NCBI GenBank assembly: GCA_036852015.1
Contig: JAANDG010000035.1
Coordinates: forward strand, 432,501-496,500
Reading direction: 5' to 3'
Length of the DNA: 64,000 bases
DNA from: Pelodera strongyloides
Lineage: Eukaryota; Nematoda; Chromadorea; Rhabditida; Rhabditidae
The position numbers and the translations under genes were made by a program. The notes under the pieces are model-generated. The model had not been told where the DNA came from, ran no database searches, and saw only the letters and a program-made list of their open reading frames with translations. Positions 34,401-44,068 of this stretch are shown here, piece by piece. The number at the start of each line of letters is the position of its first letter. Within the stretch, counting starts at the first letter, position 1.

Positions 34401-36721
34401 ACCTTGCAAAAAATCTCATTAAAAATCTCATGGAAAAAATGTTACTATATAATTCACTTCACTTCAACTTCAACAAACAAATACAATCACAGTGATAATA
34501 TCATTTTTAACAACGATAATTAACTTTAAATTTTTGCATAAATCGGTGTATTACAGAACTTCCTGCAAGAATACATCAATGATTCGAAACGGATGGAAGC
34601 ACAATGGGAGGGACTGAAGGGATACAGAAACAGCAACAAACATACCGTAATCGGAGAGCAGAACATGGCCATGAACAGGAATGTAGTGCCTTGTGAGTTC
34701 TACTTCGTTCAACGTGGATCTCCGTATGGTGCGCGGCGGGAACGCGACCGGTGCGCGAAGTCAAATGGCACACCCGTAACGCAACTGATGCACTATTTTT
34801 GTGTGCGGTGTTGGTGCGAAGTTTTACCAGTGTATCTTTCTGCGCAATGTTAGGGACTTTTTTAAATAAACTAATTCAGATGACGAGAACCTTGTCACAG
34901 TAACTGCTTGGAAAGAAGGGGAACCCGAATATCTGAATGCTTCATTTGTATACGACGACGATCCGAGACAGGCAATTTACATCGCAGGTTGGTACTACTT
35001 ATGTTGATGTTTATTGACAATCAGCTGCTGGCGCTGAAGCTCGTCGGTTCGGCGGTGTAAGAGCAAGAAAACCCCTCGGATAACATAAAAATTAAACTTC
35101 ACACATTCAAACTGACCATTTACCCGCTTAAAAGGGATATTAATGTACGATTTCTTGCAGCTCAAAGCCCAATTCCGGCTCAGATCTCCGCCTGGTGGCA
35201 AGCCGTTTGGGAACAGGAGATTTGTTTGATTGTAAACCTTTCCACAATGGACGATGTCAACAATGAAAAGGCATACTGGCCAGAACAGGGATCGGAAGTA
35301 CATGGGGCATTTGAGGTAGGGTAGATCTTAGAGATATCGCCGTATTTACTCCGCCTATGTGTTATAGTATCGTGTTCGATTCTATGTTTCCATCCATATG
35401 TCCATGCTTGCAAATAATAAACAAACCCGAATAAATAAAAACGCTGCTAAGGGAGTCTCATAACTGGCCGGGGGCGTCCCGTTCTCCATGGACCACCTCA
35501 TAACACGGATTGATAGATAGTTTTTGGTCAAAACCGCAGGGTTATGATAATTGGTCTATAATTGATAACTCCTTTTCTTCTAGGTGCACCTTGTGTCTGA
35601 GCACATCTGGTCGGATGACTACATCGTTCGTTCGTTTTACTTGAAGAATTTGAGAAATGCCCAGACCAGAACCATCACTCAGTTCCATTACCTATCCTGG
35701 AAGCAGAATGAAGTGCCACAACTGCCAAAGACCCTACTCGAATTCAGAAGGTGGGGCTTCAATTTGCAAATTCTGTTTTCGCTTTATTTACTCTTCGAAA
35801 ACGTGATGCTTGTTGCTTGTTCTGGGCTAAGAAACTCACAATCAATAGTAATAGTGATTATCGTCAACTTTGTTTTGCTATAAAAATGAAGAGAAAGATG
35901 AGAGTACCGTGTTATATGCTACATCACCCGATTTGACGGAAACAGTGCACCGGGTCCAGTTCATTTCTGATGTAGGACACATGTTTCGCTATAAATTTTG
36001 GAAAACTAGGCGAATTCTATGGTTCTCTTGAGCGGTGATTGCGTAATAAAATGGTGTTAGAGAAAGAAACAAACTCCTCAGCAATACTAGGTTCTTTGAA
36101 CATACACTGGAACAACTGAAAATCCTAGAACGCCTTTTTCTGAATAATGAACTTCTATAAACTCTTACGCATTTATCCTTTCAGAAAAGTGAACCGCTCG
36201 TTCCGTGGAAGATCAGCTCCGATTCTCGTTCATTCTACTGATGGAGCCGGCAGACCTGGATGCTACATGGCGATTGACATACTCTGCGCGAGAATTCAGC
36301 GAGGAGTCAAGGGTATGTAGAACTTTACGCTGCGTTTAGAATGTGGCTGTACGTGCCACGTGCTGCGCAATGCAAATGCCGCAATTAATGCTAATCTTAC
36401 AGCTATTTGTCAGTACCACTCACAAATTTTCAGATACACAATTAGTACACAATGCATAGTAATACAGTCGTTGACTATACTTTCAAATGCCACATGTCAT
36501 ATTGCTTTCGTGGAAATTCAGAGTATCCATAAAAAAGTGTGCAAAAGAATGAACATTTCAGCGAAATTTTCGTATCCTTTTCAGAAATCGACGTGGTCGC
36601 CTCCGTGGAACACCTACGAGATCAACGTCCCGGCCTTGTCGCAACCGAAGCCCAATTCAAGACCATTTACGCGTGTGTTGCTCAGGAAGTCAACACATTA
36701 TTGAAGGACTTGCCGCAATGA
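26563..36721 (+). CDS. ida-1: IDA-1 / IA-2 (PTPRN-type) receptor pseudophosphatase, 24 exons found, 887 aa without exon 1
   Basis: Exons: 26563-26613, 26861-27003, 27271-27381, 27542-27674, 28007-28209, 28370-28465, 28655-28724, 29504-29581, 29859-29966, 30824-30928, 31914-31996, 32249-32343, 32485-32600, 32671-32715, 32783-32853, 33115-33303, 33528-33607, 34307-34364, 34557-34692, 34880-34987, 35161-35315, 35584-35750, 36185-36312, 36585-36721 (stop). All phases close. The luminal part opens with a Cys-rich stretch ([13 protein letters not shown]) as in vertebrate IA-2, then Glu-rich exons. Exon 33115-33303 holds the single TM ([20 protein letters not shown]). The cytosolic part has [16 protein letters not shown] and a PTP fold with [22 protein letters not shown]. 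The signature reads HSTDGAGR, so the catalytic Cys is Ser, and the WPD loop is WPE: a pseudophosphatase. The IA-2 family resides in dense-core vesicle membranes and acts in neuropeptide and insulin secretion. The signal-peptide exon was not found. Confidence 0.93.
28259..28322 (+). repeat. Interstitial telomeric repeat (TTAGGC)n
   Basis: About ten units of TTAGGC with variants TTATAC and TTATGC, inside the intron between IDA-1 exons ending 28209 and starting 28370. TTAGGC is the telomere repeat of most nematodes. Confidence 0.92.
28890..29065 (+). repeat. (CT)n pyrimidine tract in IDA-1 intron
   Basis: Long imperfect CTCT/CCCT tract on the sense strand, between exons ending 28724 and starting 29504. 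It generates Ser/Leu-rich and Arg/Glu-rich open frames that are not genes. Confidence 0.9.
31430..31470 (+). repeat. (CT)n pyrimidine tract in IDA-1 intron
   Basis: CTCTCT run on the sense strand, between exons ending 30928 and starting 31914. Confidence 0.88.
33415..33483 (+). pseudogene. Duplicated fragment of the IDA-1 transmembrane exon
   Basis: About 68 bp (CCTTCTATCAGTCCTCGCCG onward, through AAGAACAACATCACGA) repeat the part of the TM exon at about 33194-33262 almost exactly, but lie downstream in the following intron. A GG-to-TA change makes a TAA in the copied frame, so it is a dead exon fragment. Confidence 0.85.
33758..34079 (-). CDS. Possible nested two-exon mini-gene inside an IDA-1 intron, 83 aa
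   Basis: Minus strand, within the intron 33608-34306. Exon 1 is 34079-34071 (ATG AAC CAG), donor GTTTGT; exon 2 is 34000-33758 after acceptor GGGACAG, phase 0, ending in TAA. The product is soluble, with [14 protein letters not shown] near the start and [12 protein letters not shown] in the middle, a coding-like composition with two Trp and balanced charge. I do not recognise it. It could be a real nested gene, the last exon of a larger gene now lost, or a transposon-derived fragment. The nine-base first exon is the weakest part of the model. Confidence 0.4.
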
Positions 36722-37761
36722 ATTTGAACCCTTAAAAGTCAGACTACAAACTACTACAAATTACTAACTGAAAACTGGAAGCTGAAACGAAACCTAGACA
36801 GAACTTTCAGTGTAATATTCGCCCTACAAAACACTACGAAACAGTAAAGAAAATTGTAGTCTGTACTTTTGCAGTGGTTTATCCAATGCCCATGCTGTTG
36901 TTTTATTTTCCTAGTTCGAATTCAACTTTTTTTTAAGATTCAATTTTTCTAACGCTAACATCCCATTTTCCCATCAAACTAGACATTCCTACGTTATTCC
37001 TATTAGACATTGCTACCTATCAATTATTTTACAGGTTACGTGCACGATTGCACACCGAACTCAACATTACACAAAACGAAATTGTTGACTGAATTGACTT
37101 TTACATGTTTGACAGCTTGACTTCATATGTGTAATCGTGTGCAGTTTTCAAATAAACAAGATTCTGTGGCTGAACCTCGAGTTAGTAAGATCTAGTTTTC
37201 GATCTCAACGTTATGCATTAGTTCCCCATAATATGCCAATCTTACTCCTGGCTTGAGGACACCCCCGTGCTATAGAAATACAATTTTCAGGTTGTGAGTA
37301 TATTTTCTTGTTTAGTCAGAAGCAGCAAAGAACTCCAACACAATCAGTCTATACAACTAAATGATAATAAACATCTTTTCCCATTCATGTCCATGTCCAT
37401 GACGATACTCTGCTTTTACTGATAAGACCCCGATGTTAACTGTTCATTTCTGATTTCAACATTCGTTTATTACATCAACGTTGTTCTCCAAAGAGGGCAC
37501 GAAGAAGTGAAATTAAAATCATTTGTGAAGTTTATGTTTATCGCAATTTCAATCAAGTTTATATTTATTTAAGGACAGCTTACAAACAGCGCAGGTAGGA
37601 GAGGGGGTATGCATTTTTATGAAAAGCGTATTCCACTCGCAGGGTGCAACAGGATTACTCGCACGCGCCAATAAACAAGCACATGAATGGCGAACATTTA
37701 TGCGAGCCCAAGAATAGAACATTACTTGAAAAGTATGTAGGTAATCAAATCATCCGGTGTA
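36722..37761. other. Downstream region of the IDA-1 gene
   Basis: No gene recognised. An AATAAA at 37151-37156 could serve as a distal polyadenylation signal of the IDA-1 gene; no closer one is seen. The segment around 37040-37140 contains short complementary GCACGATTRCACA stretches. Confidence 0.45.
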
Positions 37762-38351
37762 TACAGAAAAACAATATGACGCGTAGTTGTGTAAGAGTTG
37801 GAGAGTTATGTTATGCAATAACCACTATACTTGATTTTGTCACGGGCTCCCTCTATATCAAAATCAATCACAAACACGGAAGAGAGACGCTAGTTATTTG
37901 TTTTTTGGATTTTTGGGAATAATGACTGCAAATACCCCAAATCCCCAACAATTAGGTAACTGATTGTGAGGTGCAATTTAGAGATCTCAATGTTGTACCA
38001 ATCACAAATACCATTCTTCGAGGAAATTAATAAGGAAAAAATAATGGAAGCTATATCCAAAATCGCACTTTGAACATTGGCAGGTATGCAGCGAACGCAC
38101 GGCAGCTTGCTCCGCCCCTCTTACCGTACTCCTCATTCGATTCACAAACAATTTTTCGCGCGCTCTGCGCTGATTGGCCAGTGATTTGCGCGCTTTTCAT
38201 ATGCTAATTTTTTTGAATTTGAATTGTTGGGGCATGCGCGCGGGAACCACGTGGCAGCTTGCTCCGCCCCTTATTTTCCCGCGAAATCAAAATTTCGCGC
38301 GCAACTTTAGCGCCGGGCGCTTTTTTTTTGTCGTCAAGTCATCACTATTGA
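37762..38351 (+). repeat. Dispersed duplication, left copy
   Basis: Matches 45698-46486 in direct orientation. The part 37866-38351 is nearly identical to 45998-46486, differing by small indels. The block contains two internal related units carrying GGCAGCTTGCTCCGCCCC (near 38101 and 38252) and GAGGAAATTAAT (near 38019 and again at 38350), so it is itself a short tandem array. No coding sequence. Confidence 0.9.
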
Positions 38352-38428
38352 GGAAATTAATGCGGAAAAATATGGGAAGATATCCAAAATCGTGCATTTG
38401 CACTAAGAAGGGCCGGAGCACAGACTTC

Positions 38429-38526
38429 GCACAGGGCCAGCACGAAGTACGCACAGAAATCACACGTGTGCGCACAAACGTGATTTCTGTGATAAACCTG
38501 TGGGATTTTTGTGCTGGCCCTGTGCG
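38429..38526. repeat. Foldback repeat (98 bp)
   Basis: CGCACAGGGCCAGCAC at the left pairs with GTGCTGGCCCTGTGCG at the right; inside, AGAAATCAC pairs with GTGATTTCT. Probably a small MITE or a fragment of one. Confidence 0.85.
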
Positions 38527-38551
38527 ATCAGCCCCCTATTCGGCCAGGATT

Positions 38552-39284
38552 CTACCCCCAATAATAGTTACTTAAATTGAATAGAGCCATCATAGAACAG
38601 TAAAACAAGTTCATACACACATGTATAAGATATAAAACATATTTATTCCGCAAATTGAGCACATAGTGGGTGAGAAAACTGTAGCAGCCCAATGGCAGCT
38701 GCTCCAATGCAAATACATCGTAATCCAGATTCGCATCCGCCTGCTTGGAAACCTCTTCAGTGGATTCTGCCTCAGAATAACACGACGCTGATCGAGCTGA
38801 AAAGGAACAAATATATTATTTATCAGAGAAATTCAAATAAAAGAAAAAGTCGAGTGTTGAATTCATATGCACCGTTCGACAAAATTGTTCTATAAATTGT
38901 AAAGGATATGCTCACCTCTCCTACTTGTCAGTTTCCCTTCCTTCCCAAGTTTTCGAACCACAACTACGGCTGTTCTCTGGCCCGGGCAGCTTCCCGAATG
39001 CGCTTTCGGAGTCGCTTGCTTGCATCGTTCGTCAGAAGTGTTCATCTCCCTAAAACAACAACTTTGTTAACATAAGTCGCAAATCCTTGTTTTCAATAAT
39101 AGGATCTTGTTGATCGCTGAACCAACAAACACAAACACACGTACCACAGGCGTACGGCGTAGTATTCGTGAAATAAGAATTTCACACATGGTGCAAACAG
39201 TCAAAGATTCGTAAGAAAGGGGAAAATTACTTCAATTACGTACCGTTTCTGCCTTTCAGGCGCTTCAGATCTCTGATTCTGCAT
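38552..39284 (-). CDS. Small unrecognised protein, 3 exons, ~139 aa
   Basis: Exons 39284-39244 (starting ATGCAGAATCAG, preceded in frame by TAA), 39049-38916 and 38796-38552 (stop TAG). Splice sites are GTACGT, TTTTAG, GTGAGC and TTTCAG, with consistent phases. The first two thirds are hydrophilic and Arg/Lys/Glu/Ser-rich (SEAPERQKREMNTSDERCKQ, then GQRTAVVVVRKLGKEGKL); the middle is acidic (SEAESTEEVSKQADANLDYD); the end is more hydrophobic. No domain is recognised. The last ~30 codons run past an AATAAA on the minus strand near 38645, so the true 3' end may be earlier or another intron may exist. The gene lies between two repeat-rich regions and may be a fragment. Confidence 0.45.
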
Positions 39285-40295
39285 TTATGCGGACTCATGT
39301 TCGTTAAATTCATTGTTAATGTTGTCCCGATTCTGATGATTCCATGACGATTAGAAAACAGGAGCATCTGAAGACAAAAATACTGCATCGAACTAACTAT
39401 CAAGATACGAGTATGCTCCATTGAATATAAAACAGGGAGGGTACTAAACCCGGCCCGGCCCTCCGGCCGTAACGTAGTTCCGGCCCGTATGCGTGTCGCG
39501 TCGGGGCTCATTTCTGTGATTTAAAAAATGTAGTCAATATACAAAATTAGAAAATAAACTAAATTAAAGGCATATTCTCTCGTGTTTGTGACTTGGTTAG
39601 CTGGAAATCTGGAAAAGGTGCTATAGCAATCCATTAGGTAGCTTTCCATGGGATTGTTTCTATTTTTGATACTGTGCACCAATTTACATCAAAATTCAAG
39701 TAACAGCGTTGAGATTTTACCGAGAGTGCTCTAATTTTTGGGAAAGCATCATAAGCTAATTGTAATCCTCCTTGTGTAATGCTAATGCTAGGTCACACCG
39801 TTGCACACAACTTTTGAAGGTAGCACGTCTGGTTTTCCCAGTCGCGTATGGCATTATAATATGAAAACACACCATTGCACAGAAGCGTGGAGCCTCCTGA
39901 GCAGTAAATAGAAGAAAGGATTCCGTAGTTGTATATAACAGTTCATGAACCTAAATGGAGAGAAATAAGAGGCAAATTACGAGTTGCGGAGAAACTATTC
40001 ATATGCAATTGCTTGCCACATATAATTAACAATTGCTGGAGAACCTTGGCACGTGCGGAAAGCATCACTGCGTCACGGACGAAGAACTCTTCGAAGACAC
40101 GAGGGCTGACACGACTGCATCCATCATTCCATACGGTGAGCCTCCTCACCTAAATCAGACAGGAGACAGAACCACATAGAGACTCTTAGTGGGTTCACTG
40201 CTACTATTATTCATCATTAGTCTAACTACTGCAGTCTCAACAACTGGCACAAATTACACAAAAGTTTCGAAGTGCCTCGTGCCTCGTAGACCCAA
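39285..40295. other. Repeat-rich intergenic stretch
   Basis: No gene recognised. Positions 39435-39464 hold a GC-rich motif repeated in inverted orientation near 45059. Open frames at 39929-40404 run into the satellite array and are not supported. Confidence 0.45.
39435..39464 (-). repeat. GC-rich motif, inverted partner of 45058-45084
   Basis: GGGAGGGTACTAAACCCGGC followed by CCGGCC is the reverse complement of sequence at 45058-45084; similarity continues loosely for about 30 bp beyond (CGCGACACGC on the far side). Confidence 0.8.
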
Positions 40296-40977
40296 TGCCG
40301 CGCTAGGCAGGAAACTGGCGCGGGACGAGCACACACTACACTCGAAGTGTGGAACTCGTATTCGGCAGGCGCCCCGCTCCAGCCATCTTCCCCTACCTAT
40401 CTAAACTAAACTAAACTAAATATTTTAACTAGAGTGCCACGCTGCTTCATGACTAATAATAAAAATATATGTGGTACCCCATGCGCGCTAGGCAGGAAAC
40501 TGGCGCGGGACGAGCACACACTACACTCGAAGTGTGGAACTCGTATTCGGCAGGCGCCCCGCTCCAGCCATCTTCCCCTACCTATCTAAACTAAACTAAA
40601 CTAAATATTTTAACTAGAGTGCCACGCTGCTTCATGACTTATAATAAAATATATATGTGGTACCCCATACGCGCTAGGCAGGAAACTGGCGCGGGACGAG
40701 CACACACTACACTCGAAGTGTGGAACTCGTATTCGGCAGGCGCCCCGCTCCAGCCATCTTCCCCTACCTATCTAAACTAAACTAAACTAAATATTTAACT
40801 AGAGTGCCACGCTGCTTCATATATATGTGCCCATGCGCGCTAGGCAAGCACACACTACACTCGAAGTGTGGAACTCGTATTCGGCAGGCGCCCCGCTCCA
40901 GCCATCTTCCCCTACCTATCTAAACTAAACTAAACTAAATATTTTAACTAGAGTGCCACGCTGCTTCATGACTAATA
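40296..40977 (+). repeat. Satellite array, four ~186-bp units
   Basis: Units start near 40296, 40481, 40667 and 40831, each beginning GCGCGCTAGGCAGG and ending GTGGTACCCCAT. Units 3 and 4 carry internal deletions. Each unit includes a strong potential hairpin (ACGAG...CTCGT enclosing ACACTCGAAGTGT, nested in GGCGC...GCGCC) and a (TAAAC)n run. The array resumes at 43859 after an inserted reverse-transcriptase element. Confidence 0.95.
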
Positions 40978-41099
40978 GATCAGGAAGTATTTGGCATGAG
41001 TAACTGAAACAGTAGTACTATAATGAGAAGAAAAAGTATCATCTATTGAATGATAATAGATGAAAAGTGTTGAGTGACAAAGGATGCAATGTGTATACA

Positions 41100-41190
41100 G
41101 TCATGAGAAACCATGACACCCCGTTTCGACCCAAATCGTATACGAGGATTTTGCCTGGGTTGGGTCTCATCAGTACGATGACCACAGGCT
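41100..41190 (-). ncRNA. Hammerhead-ribozyme-like motif, minimal stem III
   Basis: Read on the minus strand: CUGAUGA (41173-41167), stem II GACCCAA/UUGGGUC (7 bp) with a long loop, GAAA (41127-41124), then a two-pair stem III closing a GGGGU loop and the cleavage triplet GUC (41117-41115). The core is fully conserved. Stem I pairs AUCGU with AUGGU only if the A before CUGAUGA is bulged, so activity is uncertain. Penelope-like elements are known to carry hammerheads with such very short stem III. It lies downstream of the reverse-transcriptase frame, same strand. Confidence 0.7.
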
Positions 41191-41648
41191 TATATGAAGA
41201 GGAATGTTAGTGGAAAAAAAACTTAAGAGAGAATTTATGAAAGAAATAAAGGGTAAAGATTGTAAAGTGTATAATAAATATGATTGTAATAAATATAAAT
41301 AATGAAAAGGAAGTAAGAAACTAACCTTGACGGTCCCAACGGAATATACCTGAAAGGGTAAAAGAAAATAAAAGTACATAAGAGACTAACCTGAATATAC
41401 GGGATCGGACGTATGTAGACAGGAATACAATTATTAAGGTATATCGATATACCAAATAATTTGAATAGGATTAGAATGAGTGCGAGGTTCTACCATGAAT
41501 TAGTTTGGTAATGTATGTGTGGTGTCAAACCGACGCTAAGTGTTAGAGCATGCAGAGGATGGCACATTGTATTTTGTAGTCTGTAGGTGATCCAAGTTGG
41601 CAAGTATCCAACTGTATCATATAGTGTATAGTTGTTAAATACAGTAAT

Positions 41649-43858
41649 CTACATGATAGAATTAAACCATGCTATTATAGTTTTATTGCTACTGTCATAT
41701 TTTAAACATATAAAAGGATATCGATTTAAAGCTTTTTTAAAGGTGTTAGCTATCAGAGGTAAAGGGTACTTATTAGCGCGAAGTCTATGAGCCAATTGGG
41801 TTATTTTATCTTTAAAGAATACTAGTGAAGAAGTGCAACGATTTATACGAATTATTTCACCTAGTATGCAATTAAGCTTAATGTTTTTATTTATGCTAGA
41901 GTCGTACATAGGGAATCTTATAACATTAAACGAATAATCGTCTGTTTTATTGTACATATTGACTGACCAAAGGCTAGAGAGTCGAGATATTTGGAGGTCA
42001 AGAAAGGATGCCTTGTTGTAATCAACATTGGCTGGTTCTAATGTTAAAGAGTCTGGATACATTCTGACGAGAGTATCGAAGTGTGTAAAGTCGTTGAAGA
42101 ATATAGCAATGTCATCCATGTAACGGAATATAAGAGTATTGTAAAGTGTAGTGGAATTAGCAATGTTTTTAAGAAAGTCAAATTCTATCATAGAAAGAGT
42201 TAGGTCTGCAAGGAGTGGAGATGCATTACCACCTTGTGGCACACCCTTAGTTTGGTGGAAAATAGTATTATTGAATATTAGATAGCTATTACTGATTATG
42301 TATTTAACCAAGTGTTTAACTTCAACTGGTGTGTAACAATTATTAGAGAGAATATCCGTATAAAAACTATTTTTGTAACCTACATTAATATAAGATTTAC
42401 CAGAGTTTTTGAAGCATAAGTCTATGAGTTGATATACATGCTTAATGATGCAGGTGTGAGGAAGGTTAGTGAATAAGCTGCTAAAGTCCATAACTCCTAC
42501 TTTGTTAAATTTGTGTATACGGGGATTTTCGGAAATGCACATCGAGTTATCTACTGAAACGAAGTACGATTTATGGATATTGTGATTGTTAGAGGCTTTA
42601 CAGTAATTATATAGATGTTTTCGGAAATGTTTCAGTATTTTTTGGAGTAAGATAGAGGAGTCTTTAAGTGAGCTATTTTTAGCAGCTGTGATAAATCTCA
42701 TTTTAACGGTAGTTTTATGTAATTTTGGTATTGCATAAATATGTGGTAGTGAATTCGATTCGGTTGTAATTTGAATTTTTAAAAGCTTAGCATAGTTAAC
42801 ATGTCTTAGTATTATGTTATTTTTAGATTCTAATAGATAAGGGGCGTAAGTTTCGTTACCAGAAATATGATTTGGGTTAGAGTAGTTACCTATTCCCAGT
42901 TCATTGTGAAGGAAACTTTGATATAAGATGGGGCATGAGTAACAAAAGTTGGTTGAAGCTTTATCGACACAAGTGATGACAAACATATTTTGTATAGAAC
43001 GAATTTCTTTAAAATGATCTTTAAATCTTGAAGAAGAATGACAATATTCAAAGGAGTTAAGTTCCTGGAACAATGTATTGAAATTCATATTTGTAATCGA
43101 AATTTGATTTTTAGTAAAATGAGAAGTAAGTTTTTTTAAAAGTTCTTTAATGCTTGACTGTAGGTTTTCTTTGAACATAGAGGGACTGAACGGACACCTG
43201 AATTTTGTGCCTTTAGATAACAGAACTGAAGCATTAGGATATTCACTTTTAAATATTTCGCTGTTACCTGAGATAATATGCAGATTGTTTCCATAAGCAA
43301 TTAATTCTTTAGGTTTACAATAAGTAATAAATTTAGAGCAATTACACCTAATATTAGACGAATCGTATGAAGAAACGATAGATTTATAGTTGAACAATTT
43401 AGGACCAAGTGGGATACTGTAATTAGATAAAAAGCGTACACATGGTAAGAACTTATAAGAAATAGAGTTATTTTGGAAAAAGGTAGTTATTGATTTTTTG
43501 AAGAAATAGTTAAGATTTGTAGATGGTGAATGAGATTCAACGAAAGGTATATGTATATCAAAGTCACATTTATGAGAATCAGTGTTACGGCCAGGTTTTA
43601 ACTGATAAGTTATTGAAAGATTACCACAAATAGCCTCAACATTACGTCTGAATTCGAAACTATTGTCAGTATGATAATATTTATGGATAAGCAGTCTTTT
43701 GGACTTTTTGGGAAGAGAACTGTAGAGAATACTAAGCTTATTAGGACACTGTTCAATTGACAAGTCAGGAAGAACCCGATTAGAGTTACGTTTTGGACGT
43801 TTTCTGTTACCTCTATTTTTAGGAGGTCTGTAAATTTTAAGAGAATAGTACGGAAGTG
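41649..43858 (-). CDS. Reverse transcriptase of Penelope-like element (N-terminus missing)
   Basis: Open from the element's 5' edge to TAG at 41651-41649. Numbering from the Leu/TTG codon at 43763 (704 aa): LPHIYAIPKLHK (339-350), MDFSSLFTNLP (425-435, first catalytic Asp), GVPQGGNASPLLAD (507-520), RYMDD (547-551, catalytic Asp pair), FLDLQIS (587-593). The PKLHK, SLFTN and FLDL motifs are those of Penelope-like reverse transcriptases rather than LINE or LTR types. A basic stretch (RPPKNRGNRKRPKR) precedes residue 1 and may bind RNA. There is no GIY-YIG nuclease after the RT core. It is either an endonuclease-minus lineage, or a lineage whose nuclease was N-terminal and lost with the 5' end. 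No internal stop, so the insertion is fairly young. Confidence 0.85.
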
Positions 43859-44068
43859 TAATAATAAAAATATATGTGGTACCCCATGCGCGCTAGGCAG
43901 GAAACTGGCGCGGGACGAGCACACACTACACTCGAAGTGTGGAACTCGTATTCGGCAGGCGCCCCGCTCCAGCCATCTTCCCCTACCTATCTAAGCTAAA
44001 CTAAACTAAATATTTTAACTAGAGTGCCACGCTGCTTCATGACTAATAATAAAAATATATGTGGTACC
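43859..44068 (+). repeat. Satellite array, right-hand unit
   Basis: One full ~186-bp unit plus part of another, in the same orientation and phase as the units at 40296-40977, ending at GTGGTACC before unrelated sequence. Confidence 0.93.

Larger units (their letters stand above)
40978..43858 (-). mobile_element. Penelope-like retroelement, 5'-truncated (2.88 kb)
   Basis: Inserted inside a satellite unit. The unit is cut at GAC-TAATA (40973-40977) and resumes at TAATA-ATAAAAAT (43859-43863), so TAATA is a 5-bp target duplication and the element's ends are exact. On the minus strand it contains one reverse-transcriptase frame and a ~670-bp 3' region with a hammerhead-like motif. The frame is already open at the 5' end with no upstream ATG or leader, which indicates 5' truncation during target-primed insertion. 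No LTRs, no poly(A) end. Confidence 0.82.

Noticed and set aside
38174..38575. 133-codon plus frame
   Set aside because: Runs through the duplicated repeat and a foldback; the matching copy at 46.3 kb does not preserve it.
40296..40977. Hammerhead or other known ribozyme within the satellite unit
   Set aside because: No CUGANGA/GAAA core on either strand of the unit, despite good hairpins; the hammerhead-like motif lies only in the inserted element.
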